Shown here piece by piece: positions 15,481-23,026 of a stretch of DNA of 64,000 nt. Both the position numbers and the translations under genes were made by a program. The DNA is taken from positions 186,001 to 250,000 of the forward strand of contig NZ_CP040244.1 of the NCBI RefSeq assembly GCF_005517195.1, in the 5' to 3' direction. The notes beneath the pieces were generated by a model. That model did no database searches. It saw only the letters and a list, made by a program, of their open reading frames with translations, and had not been told where the DNA came from. Origin of the DNA: Streptomyces vilmorinianum (GTDB lineage Bacteria > Actinomycetota > Actinomycetes > Streptomycetales > Streptomycetaceae). Each line of letters opens with the position of its first letter. The first letter of the stretch is position 1.

Positions 15481-16425
15481 TCAGAGGGTGTGGAGCGGGG
15501 CCTCCCCGTGGCCCGCGGCGGCCCACTGCTCGGTCGCGCGGACGAGCTTGTCGGGGTTGACCTGGCTGCGGACCGCGGCGATGCCCTCCGCGGTGACCTC
15601 CAGGCAGGTGATCCCGACGACCCGGCCGTCCACGACCGCCACGATGGCGGGCCCGCCGTTGGCGGTCGTGGCGTAGATCTCGGGCGCGCCGCCGACAAGG
15701 GCCCGCTTGGCCTTGCCGGGCTTGAACAGGCCGCGCAGGAACGTGGCGACCGCGAGCGCGCCCTCGAACGCCTTCGCGCGGGCCGGGATCTTCCCGCCGC
15801 CGTCGCCGACCGAGACGGCGTCCTGGGTGAGCAGGCGTACGAGGGGTTCGGTGCGCCCGCTGGTCGCCGCGGCCAGGAACTCCTCGATGATCCTCCGGGC
15901 GGTGGCCTCGTCGATCTCGGTGCGGGCCTTGCCGTCCGTGATGTGCTTCTTGGCCCGGTGGTAGATCTGCTGGGCGGCGGCCTCGGTGATGTCCAGGATC
16001 TCGGCGATCTCCCGGTGCGGGTAGTCGAAGGCCTCACGCAGCACGTACACCGCCCGTTCGCCCGGCGACAGGCGCTCCAGCAGCACGAGGACGGCGTAGG
16101 ACACCGACTCGCGCTGCTCGGCGGTTTCGGCCGGGCCGAGCATCGGGTCCCCGGCGAGCAGTGGCTCGGGGAGCCACCTTCCCACGTACGTCTCACGCCG
16201 GGCGCGTGCCGAAGTGAGCATGTTGAGGCACAAGTTGGTGAGGACCTTCGTCAGCCAGGCCTCAGGCACCTCGATCCGCTGGACGTCGGCCGCCTGCCAG
16301 CGCAGGAACGTCTCCTGCACGGCGTCCTCGGCCTCGCTCGACGAGCCGAGCAGGCGGTAGGCGATGGCTTCCAGCCGGGGCCTGGCGGTCTCGAACCGGT
16401 CCACGTCACTCATGATCAGGGCCAT
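15481..16425 (-). CDS. ECF sigma factor, ECF41-like
   Basis: A 314-residue sigma factor with sigma-2 (RLLGSSSEAEDAVQETFLRW), YVGRWLPEP in the linker, sigma-4 (YPHREIAEILDITEAAAQQI), and a SnoaL-like C-terminal domain carrying GDGGGK and NPDKL. These are the ECF41 hallmarks. The downstream oxidoreductase is its likely target. The first ATG has AGGA nine bases upstream; MSDVDRFE four codons later is an alternative start. It is a paralogue of the gene at 12464 but has no repeat extension. Confidence 0.92.
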   Translation of the reverse strand: MALIMSDVDRFETARPRLEAIAYRLLGSSSEAEDAVQETFLRWQAADVQRIEVPEAWLTKVLTNLCLNMLTSARARRETYVGRWLPEPLLAGDPMLGPAETAEQRESVSYAVLVLLERLSPGERAVYVLREAFDYPHREIAEILDITEAAAQQIYHRAKKHITDGKARTEIDEATARRIIEEFLAAATSGRTEPLVRLLTQDAVSVGDGGGKIPARAKAFEGALAVATFLRGLFKPGKAKRALVGGAPEIYATTANGGPAIVAVVDGRVVGITCLEVTAEGIAAVRSQVNPDKLVRATEQWAAAGHGEAPLHTL

Positions 16426-16496
16426 GCTCGCGATCCTAGGCGCCCCCGGGGTGGCCCGGCTCGCCGCAGGCCGTCGAACGCGCGCTCACCGACGCC

Positions 16497-16934
16497 CTAC
16501 GGCGTCCGGGAGCGCTGCAGCCGGGAACGCGCCCATGTGGCCGAGGAACTGACGACCAGAAAGAGTCCCAGGAGAGGGATGAGGGAACCCAGGACGATCG
16601 GACCGGGACCGACGCTGTCGGCGAGTGCTATCCGTTGCGGGTCCTCAGGTACGTAGACGATCCTCAGATCGCTGCCCCTGTGGAACCTCTTGATGAGCTC
16701 ATGGGCCGGCAGTTTCGCCACCACGGAGCCGGTGGCGACGTCGAACGTCACCCGACACCCCTCGGAGCAGTCCGACGGTTCGTCCAGGAGCGTGGCGGTC
16801 GTCCCCACGCCGTGGCCGAGGTCCCTCGTCTCCTGGATCGTCATGGAGAGGAACCAGGCGCCGGTTGCCAAGACGAGCACCCCGACGGCGAACGCGAGGC
16901 CCGTCCGCCCGCGCGGGCGACTCTGCCCCTTCAC
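16497..16934 (-). CDS. DUF3592-like membrane protein
   Basis: A 145-residue protein with an N-terminal membrane helix (TGLAFAVGVLVLATGAWFLS), a beta-rich outer domain (TATLLDE, SEGCRVTFDVATG, DLRIVYVPEDPQRIALAD), and a second helix near the end (LGSLIPLLGLFLVVSSSATW). This order fits DUF3592 proteins. The two cysteines in DCSEGC may form a disulfide. The GTG start overlaps the preceding stop (GTGA) and has GGAGG upstream. It is the last gene of a three-gene operon. Confidence 0.78.
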   Translation of the reverse strand: MKGQSRPRGRTGLAFAVGVLVLATGAWFLSMTIQETRDLGHGVGTTATLLDEPSDCSEGCRVTFDVATGSVVAKLPAHELIKRFHRGSDLRIVYVPEDPQRIALADSVGPGPIVLGSLIPLLGLFLVVSSSATWARSRLQRSRTP

Positions 16935-17224
16935 GTCACCCTCCGCCGGGAAACGGAGCCCTGACCGCGCCCGGCCCGTGCGGCGAGGCGAGCGCTCCCG
17001 CGCACCGTGCGGCGTCGCCGTGCCGTCCACCGCCGGCGGACCCAGTCGCCGGTCTCGCCGACGGCGACCAGGAGGGCGGCGGACGCGGCGCTCGGCGCGA
17101 GGCCGGCCGGGTGGCCTGTCGTATGTCCGAGCAGCCAGAGGATGAGGGTGAGCGCGGCCCACCACGCGATCAGGGATACGGCTTGACGCTGTCGGGTGCC
17201 CGTTCGACGGGGTGCGGCGGACAT
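16931..17224 (-). CDS. Small membrane protein with GETGDW motif
   Basis: A 97-residue protein starting MSAAPRRTG, with two membrane segments (AVSLIAWWAALTLILWLLG and GLAPSAASAALLVAVGETG) and a very basic tail (RRRWTARRRRT). Its stop overlaps the next start. A scrap of a paralogue (VAIGETGDWARRRWSAR) lies at 22122-22202. Function unknown. Confidence 0.72.
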   Translation of the reverse strand: MSAAPRRTGTRQRQAVSLIAWWAALTLILWLLGHTTGHPAGLAPSAASAALLVAVGETGDWVRRRWTARRRRTVRGSARLAARAGRGQGSVSRRRVT

Positions 17225-17228
17225 GGCG

Positions 17229-17546
17229 TCAGCACTCCCCATACGGAGCCGCGGCCGCCCGGCGCCGGCCGGCCCCTGTGGCCCACCCCATCAGCAGGCA
17301 GCCGGCGACGGCGAGGGCCCCGCCGGCCACCGTGCAGGCGAGCGTGACGTCGGCGGAGGCATCGGCCAGACGGGGGAGCGCGTTGACCGGCGCCGTGGCG
17401 TAGATCAGCAGAACGGCCCGGCCACGTGTCGGTACGGGCGCCGGCCTGGCGCGCAGCCGCTCGGGGACCCGGTCCACGGCCATCGCCACGCCGGAGGGCA
17501 GGAGGGTGAGAGAGAACGCGGTCAGGCCGATCCACTGCCATGTCAT
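17229..17546 (-). CDS. Small membrane protein
   Basis: A 105-residue protein with three probable membrane helices (WIGLTAFSLTLLPSGVAMAV, AVLLIYATAPVNALPRLA, LACTVAGGALAVAGCLLMGW). The ATG has AGGAG about 7 bases upstream. It is followed after four bases by the GETGDW membrane protein and then the DUF3592-like gene, making a compact operon of three membrane proteins. No family recognised. Confidence 0.72.
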   Translation of the reverse strand: MTWQWIGLTAFSLTLLPSGVAMAVDRVPERLRARPAPVPTRGRAVLLIYATAPVNALPRLADASADVTLACTVAGGALAVAGCLLMGWATGAGRRRAAAAPYGEC

Positions 17547-17904
17547 GGGGCTGGCTCCTGGGAGATGCACCTGCGCCGCACGGCCGCGTGGGCAGCGGAC
17601 GAACGCGGACCTGATGACGCCGCACGCCGGATCCTGGCGTCCCCATGACCCTACCGAGGGTGCGACCGCTGGGGGCAGAGGGGTGTGCCGGCTGTCTGCG
17701 TGCTCCAGGACTGCCGGAGCCTGCCATGGTCGGTCCCGTCCGAATGGTGTGCTGCCGCCACGGGGCAAGCAGGCGTTCGGAGCAGCGCTCCGCTCCTTGC
17801 CGGCCGGGGAGCTGCTCCACGAACGGCAGGGAGGTGCAGGCCGGGGCCACGTCGTACGGCGTCGAGGGCAGCAGCCGGTTCGTCGGCCCGGCGGGCGGCA
17901 CGCC
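17547..17904. other. Gene-poor stretch with no supported gene
   Basis: Just upstream of the membrane operon. On the minus strand a short run (PAGPTNRLLPSTPYDVAP and on to LPFVEQLPG, about 17795-17900) has protein-like composition and could be the head of a decayed gene, but the remainder does not read as coding. It probably also holds the operon promoter. Confidence 0.4.
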
Positions 17905-18485
17905 TCACGGGTTCGGTGGCAATCGCAGGCCCGTGCAGTTCCCGCGCCGAATCTGGTCCTTCGCGGACGCGGCTACGTACTCGCTCAGCGGCACGCGCCG
18001 CTCATGCGGCCATGCGGCTCCGCCGCTGTCGCAGGCTCGTACTTCTCGCCCTTCTCCCGGTACGGGTAGTCGTCACCCCAGTGCGCCGCGAAGCCGGTGT
18101 TCTCGCCGTCGCACCGGGCGAAGGCCCACGCCCCGTCGGGACCCGAGTCCCGCTCACGCACGACCGTGCCCCAGTCGCCGCGCCAGCTGGTGAGTTCGAC
18201 GAGCCGTGGGCCCAGGTTCGCGCTGTCGCTCCCCTCCGCATCGTCGTCGGCCTCCCCGGGCGCGCGCAGGGTGCACCGTACGACGACCCCGCCGTCGGCG
18301 ATGGCGATGCGGACCTTCCCGTCGCGCCCCTCCGCGGGGACACGGGTCGTGGCGAGAGCGGCGCAGGCGGTGCCCTTCGCCTCCGCGCGCGGCACGTACC
18401 TGCCGGTGTCGGGCACCGCTCCGTCCTCCGGCATGGGAAGCGGCTCGCCACCGCGGCCGAGCTTCTCGGTCACCTCGTTCGTCAT
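17905..18485 (-). pseudogene. Hypothetical protein, 5'-truncated and frameshifted
   Basis: From the right, the minus strand reads EKLGRGGEPLPMPEDGAVP, KGTACAALATTRVP, IAIADGGVVVRCTL, SWRGDWGTVVRERDSGPDG. It runs into a premature stop at 17985, while the plausible ending (LSEYVAASAKDQIRRGNCTG, then LRLPPNP) lies in another frame up to 17905. The right end abuts another gene that also lacks its 5' end, so both genes were cut at about 18486. The family looks like a Streptomyces secreted or lipoprotein hypothetical, not named here. Confidence 0.55.
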
Positions 18486-18501
18486 CCGCACCGCGAGCCA
18501 C

Positions 18502-18903
18502 GTGGACACGACCCGCTTCGAGACCACGAGCCCCTCTTGGATCGAGGTGCCCGGCGCCTCGATCGACCTCCGGCTGGGCCAGGGCGCTCCCTTGTACGGA
18601 GCCGTCTTCGTGGCGACCTTCAGCGCCGAGGCGTTGTCGTCGGACACGGACGGCGACGGTCAGGGTCTGCTGCAGGCGACCGTCTTCTTCGGTGACGAGC
18701 AGGCCCAGCCTCTGAGCAACAACCACCGCTACGTCACGGCCCGGGGGAACCCCGAGTGGTCCAACCACACCCTGGTCCGCGTCTCGCGCTTCGAGCCGGA
18801 CTTCACCGGCAGGGACGTCACGGCCCGGGTCAAGCTCAAGGTGGTGGGCGGCAGCGGCGGCGTTCAGAACGGGGCGTTGAGGGTCGAGCGCTTCAACCTC
18901 TGA
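18502..18903 (+). pseudogene. Secreted beta-rich hypothetical, 5'-truncated
   Basis: The last 134 codons read VDTTRFETTSPSWIEVPGAS, YGAVFVATFSAEALSS, and a C-terminal VKLKVVGGSGGVQNGALRVE. The TTRF-TTS-W-VPGAS pattern is common in secreted actinobacterial proteins that normally begin with a signal peptide and leader, absent here. The reading frame continues upstream only into sequence complementary to the neighbouring pseudogene. This is a 3' fragment fused head-to-head at the 18486 junction. Confidence 0.55.
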
Positions 18904-19148
18904 GCGGACGCCCCGTCTCGGCAGGGGAGGGCACACCGCGACGCCCGCGTGCCTTCCCCCGCGCCCCGAGCCGACCAGGGGCCTCACGGGGTCTGGACAT
19001 CTCCTCCTCCACGAAGGGGCAACGGCTTGACTCGCGGAGGAGGGAGGCTTGCGAGGCAGCATCACCCGGCGCCGATAAGGTCGTTTCGTGACGTTCCGAG
19101 CCGGGTTTCTGGCTTGTCGAAGTACTGTCACCTTCGAAAGGCAGACCG

Positions 19149-19700
19149 ATGGCGGCGCTGATCTCGGGAACGCACCAGACGATTGCCCTGAGCTTCACTG
19201 GCCGTGAATGGTGGGCACTGATTCACGGCATCGTTCTTGGTGCGGCGTTTCTGCTCGCATTCTCCGGCGGGCTTGCCGAGCTCTACAGCCTCAAACCCTC
19301 GTTGATGACCCGCGAAGGAGTGGTGGAGCGAATGCGGCGGGTCAGGATCGGCGTCACAGCGATGGCGGTGACCGCGTGGGCGACCGTGATCACCGGTACC
19401 TGGGTCGTCTACCCCTGGTACAGGGAGGCGATCCCGGACAGCCCCAGGTCACAGCTGCTCGCCGACCACGCCACAGCGGACTGGCACGAATTCGGCATGG
19501 AGTGGAAGGAACACATCGCCTGGCTCAGTCCGATCCTGGCGACCACCGTCGCGTTCATCGTCTGGTACTACGGCCCGGGCCTGATCCGGCACAACCGGGT
19601 CCGGCACACCACCATCACCCTGTTCGTTCTCGCTTTCGCATTCGCGGCGATCGCCGGGGTGCTGGGCGCCTTCATCACCAAGGTCGCGCCACTCCAATGA
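19149..19700 (+). CDS. Four-helix membrane protein
   Basis: A 183-residue membrane protein with four helices: WALIHGIVLGAAFLLAFSGG, IGVTAMAVTAWATVITGTWV, HIAWLSPILATTVAFIVWYY, and TLFVLAFAFAAIAGVLGAF. The histidines in WWALIHG and HATADWHEFGMEWKEH recall DUF2231-like or cytochrome-b561-like proteins that bind haem, but this is only a resemblance. A GAAAGGCAG ribosome site precedes the ATG. The next gene, also a membrane protein, starts 30 bases after its stop and is probably cotranscribed. Confidence 0.8.
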   Translation: MAALISGTHQTIALSFTGREWWALIHGIVLGAAFLLAFSGGLAELYSLKPSLMTREGVVERMRRVRIGVTAMAVTAWATVITGTWVVYPWYREAIPDSPRSQLLADHATADWHEFGMEWKEHIAWLSPILATTVAFIVWYYGPGLIRHNRVRHTTITLFVLAFAFAAIAGVLGAFITKVAPLQ

Positions 19701-19730
19701 GCCGGGGGGCGAAGAGAGGACGAAGACGGC

Positions 19731-20105
19731 ATGGAATCCACGAACGGGGCGAACCCCTCGGAGAGCGAGGGGCGGGATGAGTTCCCCCTCAGCGAGAAGG
19801 CGGAGGGTCCGATCTCGGCAGCGGTCATCGCCGCGGGTGTCGGCGCCACCGCGCTGGGCGTGGTCACCACGCTCGCCGAGGCCGGCACGGGCGTGAAGGA
19901 CGCCCTGGCGTGGAGCGACTCGGTCGGTCCGCTCTCGGGCAAGAGCACGCTGGCCGTGGCGGTCTGGCTGCTGGCGTGGGTGGTGTTGCACACGGCGCTG
20001 CGCGACAAGCCGTACGAGACAGTGCGTGCCCTTGGCGTCAGTTTGGTGCTCATCGCGCTGGGGGTCCTTGGCACGTTCCCGGAGTTCTTCCAGATCTTCG
20101 GCTGA
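19731..20105 (+). CDS. Membrane protein, unknown function
   Basis: A 124-residue protein with an acidic N-terminal tail (GANPSESEGRDEFPLSEKAE) and three helices (ISAAVIAAGVGATALGVVTT, LAVAVWLLAWVVLHTALR, VSLVLIALGVLGTFPEFFQI). It is downstream of another membrane protein in the same orientation. The pair may form one complex. No family recognised. Confidence 0.75.
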   Translation: MESTNGANPSESEGRDEFPLSEKAEGPISAAVIAAGVGATALGVVTTLAEAGTGVKDALAWSDSVGPLSGKSTLAVAVWLLAWVVLHTALRDKPYETVRALGVSLVLIALGVLGTFPEFFQIFG

Positions 20106-20262
20106 GACCCATCGATCTTCGCCTCGGCAGGCGCGTCCCTCCTGTGAGCAGGGGCTGGACGGCCCGGGCGACGGGTGCCCCGCCGGCGGAAGGCGACGCC
20201 GCGGTTACCCGCACGGCCCCTTCACGCGTGCCGTCCCCCGGGCGTCGCCCGAGGATGGGCAG

Positions 20263-20742
20263 ATGGACGTCACCGAGGTGCTGCTGCCCGGCGTGGGGCT
20301 GCGCTACGAGTTCACCAATCACCGGGGTGACCGGGTGGGCGTGGTGGCTCGGCGTACGGGCGACTTCGAGCTGGTCGTCTACGAGGGGCCGGACCCGGAC
20401 GAGGGCCGGTCGGTGCTCCAGTTCAACAGCGAGGAGGCCGACGCGGTCGCGGAGATCCTGGGCGCCCCCCGGATCGCGGAACGGTTCGCGGATCTGACCA
20501 AGGAGGTGCCCGGTCTGGTGTCGGGGCAGGTCGAGGTGGGGGTGGGCAGCGCGTTCGACGGCAGGCCGCTGGGTGATACGCGGGCCCGGACGCGGACCGG
20601 GGCGTCGATCGTCGCGGTCGTACGGGGCGAAGAGGTGATCGCCTCGCCCACGCCGCAGGAGGTTCTCCGGGGCGGGGACATCCTGGTGGTGATCGGTACC
20701 CACGGGGGGATCACGGGCGTGGAACAGATCATCCGGGGCTGA
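20263..20742 (+). CDS. Cation/proton antiporter regulatory subunit (KhtT-like)
   Basis: A 159-residue cytoplasmic regulator. It has an N-terminal domain (MDVTEVLLPGVGLRYEFTNH, RRTGDFELVVYE) and a TrkA-C (RCK-C) domain from about residue 85 (AFDGRPLGDTRARTRTGASI, VIASPTPQEVLRGGDILVVI). In the KhtTU system this subunit gates K+ or Na+ efflux in response to nucleotides or methylglyoxal adducts. The antiporter gene starts 5 bases after its stop. The two form one operon. Confidence 0.88.
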   Translation: MDVTEVLLPGVGLRYEFTNHRGDRVGVVARRTGDFELVVYEGPDPDEGRSVLQFNSEEADAVAEILGAPRIAERFADLTKEVPGLVSGQVEVGVGSAFDGRPLGDTRARTRTGASIVAVVRGEEVIASPTPQEVLRGGDILVVIGTHGGITGVEQIIRG

Positions 20743-20747
20743 GGGCC

Positions 20748-21950
20748 GTGGAAACGCCGGTCGCGCTGCTGCTGGAGCTCGGCGTCATCCTCGCCGCCCT
20801 GAGCATCCTGGGGACACTGGCCCGGCGCTTCACCCTCTCGCCGATCCCGCTCTACCTGCTCACCGGGCTCGCCATCGGGGAAGGCGGTATCGCGCCCGTC
20901 CCGGCGGCCGGTGAGTTCGTCGGGACCGGGGCGGCCATCGGGGTCATCCTGCTTCTCCTGGTGCTCGGCCTGGAGTTCTCGCTGGCCGAGTTCGCGGTCG
21001 GGATGCGGCGGCACGTGCCTTCGGCGCTGGTCGACGCGGTGCTGAACGCCGCCCCGGGCGCGGTGGCCGGATGGCTCCTCGGCCTGGACGGCATCGGGAT
21101 GCTCGCCCTGGCCGGCGCCACGTACATCTCCTCCTCCGGCATCGTCGCCCGCCTGCTGTCCGACCTGCACCGGCTCGGCAACCGGGAGACTCCGGCGATC
21201 CTGTCGGTGCTGGTCCTCGAAGACCTCGCCATGGCCCTCTACCTGCCCGTCCTCGCCGTCCTGGCCTCCGGGGGAGTGTGGTGGCAGGCGATCCTGGGCG
21301 TGCTCGCCGCCGTCGGCGCGGTCCTGGTCGCGTTCGCCGTCTCCTACCGATGGGGGCACCATCTCGGCCGGCTCCTCTCCCACCCCGACGCGGAACAGCT
21401 GCTGCTACGGGTTCTCGGCCTCACCCTGATCGTCGCCGCGCTCGCCGAGCTCGTCCACGCCTCCGCCGCCGTCGGTGCCTTCCTCGTCGGACTGACGCTC
21501 ACCGGGGAGACCGCGGCCCGTACGCGCGCCGTCCTCAGCCCCCTGCGGGACCTGTTCGCCGCCGTGTTCTTCCTGGCGATCGGGCTGTCCGTCGCCCCCG
21601 CCGACCTGCTGCCCGTACTGCCCGCCGCGCTCGCGCTGGCCGCCGTCACCGTCGTCACGAAGGTCCTCGCCGGCCGGTACGCCGCCTCCCGCGACGGCGT
21701 GGGCCCACGGGGTCAGTGGCGTGCCGGGACGGCGCTCGTCGCCCGCGGCGAGTTCTCCCTCGTCATCGTCGGACTCGTCGGGACGATGCACAGCAGGCTG
21801 GGCCCGCTGGTGACGGCGTACGTCTTCATCCTCGCCATCGCCGGCCCTCTCCTCACCCGCCTGGCCGGCGCCCTGCCCTTCCGGACCGTCCCGCTGACCG
21901 ACGCACCCGGCGGCACGCCCCCCACGAACAACGAAGGCCCAGGTCGCTGA
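20748..21950 (+). CDS. CPA2-family cation:proton antiporter (KhtU/KefB-like)
   Basis: A 400-residue antiporter with about 12 membrane helices. Typical CPA2 features are visible: PLYLLTGLAIGEGGI near the start, LLVLGLEFSLAEF, the discontinuous-helix segment GATYISSSGIVARLLSDL, VLVLEDLAMALYLPVLAVLA, and a late RAGTALVARGEFSLVIVGLV with the conserved RGEFSL. No C-terminal RCK is fused; regulation is supplied by the preceding KhtT-like subunit. The GTG start is 5 bases downstream of that gene. Confidence 0.9.
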   Translation: METPVALLLELGVILAALSILGTLARRFTLSPIPLYLLTGLAIGEGGIAPVPAAGEFVGTGAAIGVILLLLVLGLEFSLAEFAVGMRRHVPSALVDAVLNAAPGAVAGWLLGLDGIGMLALAGATYISSSGIVARLLSDLHRLGNRETPAILSVLVLEDLAMALYLPVLAVLASGGVWWQAILGVLAAVGAVLVAFAVSYRWGHHLGRLLSHPDAEQLLLRVLGLTLIVAALAELVHASAAVGAFLVGLTLTGETAARTRAVLSPLRDLFAAVFFLAIGLSVAPADLLPVLPAALALAAVTVVTKVLAGRYAASRDGVGPRGQWRAGTALVARGEFSLVIVGLVGTMHSRLGPLVTAYVFILAIAGPLLTRLAGALPFRTVPLTDAPGGTPPTNNEGPGR

Positions 21951-22054
21951 CCAGGGCCTTCGTTCACGTGCGGATGACGGGAATCGAATCTGCGCCATAA
22001 GCTTGGGAATCACCCGGCACTTGGACGTGCGCACGGCGTCTGACCTGCGAAAAC
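21930..22054. repeat. tRNA-Gly att-like repeat 2
   Basis: A hairpin (AACGAAGGCC arm, overlapping the antiporter 3' end) is followed by GTGCGGATGACGGGAATCGA, a short variant region with CCATAAGCTTGGGAA, then TCTGACCTGCGAAAAC. The order terminator, tRNA 3' half, TCTGACCTGC is shared with the copies at 34871 and 36416. The tRNA part carries substitutions (GAATCTGCGCC for GAACCCGCGCT), so it is older or diverged. Confidence 0.8.
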
Positions 22055-22095
22055 AGTCACATGGGGACTCGTCTCGGGCGTTCCGGCGAGCCCCT

Positions 22096-22130
22096 TGTTG
22101 ACCACTGTGTACCGCCTCTACAGGCCGTGC
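22096..22130. repeat. Arm-type repeat, copy beside att-like repeat 2
   Basis: TTGACCACTGTGTACCGCCT followed by CTACAGGCCGTGCC corresponds to TGACCGCTGTTCACCGCC-N5-GGCACG seen at the other repeats, with several substitutions. It lies 42 bases to the right of repeat 2. Confidence 0.5.
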
Positions 22131-22202
22131 CGACCAGCGCCGGCGGGCCCAGTCGCCAGTTTCGCCGATGGCGACAGATTTCCGCGCTGGAGTGCGCAGC
22201 AT
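22122..22202 (-). pseudogene. Scrap of a GETGDW membrane protein gene
   Basis: About 25 codons read RKSVAIGETGDWARRRWSAR, nearly the same as VAVGETGDWVRRRWTARR in the gene at 16931-17224. The rest of the gene is missing. It is therefore a piece of a second copy of that operon left inside the accretion zone. Confidence 0.6.
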
Positions 22203-22332
22203 TCCGTATCCCCTGCAGCCCGGTCCGATTCGGCCGGTCCTCAGCCGTCACCCAGCGGCCGCCAGGTGCGCAGCCGCAGCCCGTGCGCCCGGAGCATCCG
22301 AGCACGGGTGACCGAAGCGCTGAATGGCCGCT

Positions 22333-22415
22333 TTCCCCGGTCGCTCTCTGGCCTTCGTGGCAGTCAGAGAGTGGATGACTGGAATCTGGACCGCGCTATA
22401 GGCTGGGGAATCTCG
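22333..22415. repeat. tRNA-Gly att-like repeat 3 (degenerate)
   Basis: GGTCGCTCTCTGGCCTTCGT resembles half of the terminator, and GAGTGGATGACTGGAATCTG followed by ACCGCGCTATAGGCTGGGGA resembles the tRNA 3' half with roughly one substitution per eight bases. It is the most decayed recognisable copy. It lies just upstream of the immunity gene. Confidence 0.55.
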
Positions 22416-22506
22416 GACGCTCACCTCGAGCGTCTGGGGCCTGCCTTGGAACATGGGATGGACGTGGCTTGAGCGCGCCACGCATCACGAAAAAAGGAGA
22501 CCGCCG

Positions 22507-22971
22507 GTGAGGTGGCTCGAAACGGACTTCGGCCTGTATGCACTGTGCCCGGATTCGTATGTGGCCGACTGGGACGGCACCGAGGCGGACGCGACGGCCG
22601 CCGATTCTGCGGGAAAGATCGTTCTGCCCGGTCATGGCGACGTGCTGACGCTAGGAGGTGAGCCTCTCCCCATCGCATATCTCGAGAACGTCATGACGTT
22701 CGTCCGATGGGTGGCCGCCGATGACGATCAAGGGCTGGAGCAGGCGGTGGAGGCCGCTGTGCGGTCGGAGGACTGGCAGGACCTGTTCGAGATCACCCTC
22801 GAAGGCGGTTACACGCTCCTGGACTCCGCGATGGGCGGGAGCGACGTCAGCGAGTCGGATGTTCTCCGCGTTGATGTCCCGAAGGGGCGGTACCGGGTGC
22901 AATCCCTGTTGATCGCTCCGAGCGATGACGCGGAGTTCCAGCTCGACCGGCTCGTCTCCGTTATCCGGTGA
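22507..22971 (+). CDS. Imm21-like immunity protein
   Basis: A 154-residue protein matching the Imm21 pattern: YALCPDSYVADWDGTEAD near the start, LTLGGEPLPIAYLENVMTFV, RWVAADDDQGLEQAVEAAV, GGYTLLDSAMGGSDV, and a final VPKGRYRVQSLLIAP strand. Imm21 proteins neutralise toxins of polymorphic toxin systems. It is convergent with the RHS toxin gene and separated from it by one bidirectional terminator, which makes it the natural candidate antidote. AAGGAGA precedes the GTG start. Confidence 0.75.
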   Translation: MRWLETDFGLYALCPDSYVADWDGTEADATAADSAGKIVLPGHGDVLTLGGEPLPIAYLENVMTFVRWVAADDDQGLEQAVEAAVRSEDWQDLFEITLEGGYTLLDSAMGGSDVSESDVLRVDVPKGRYRVQSLLIAPSDDAEFQLDRLVSVIR

Positions 22972-22979
22972 GGGGTGAC

Positions 22980-23012
22980 CCGGTGGGTCGGCCGGACTGG
23001 CCGACCCACCGG
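22980..23012. terminator. Bidirectional terminator between immunity and toxin genes
   Basis: A perfect 14-bp stem, CCGGTGGGTCGGCC and GGCCGACCCACCGG, with loop GGACT, starting 8 bases after the immunity gene stop. It serves both convergent genes. Confidence 0.85.
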
Positions 23013-23026
23013 GAGTACCTACTTGC

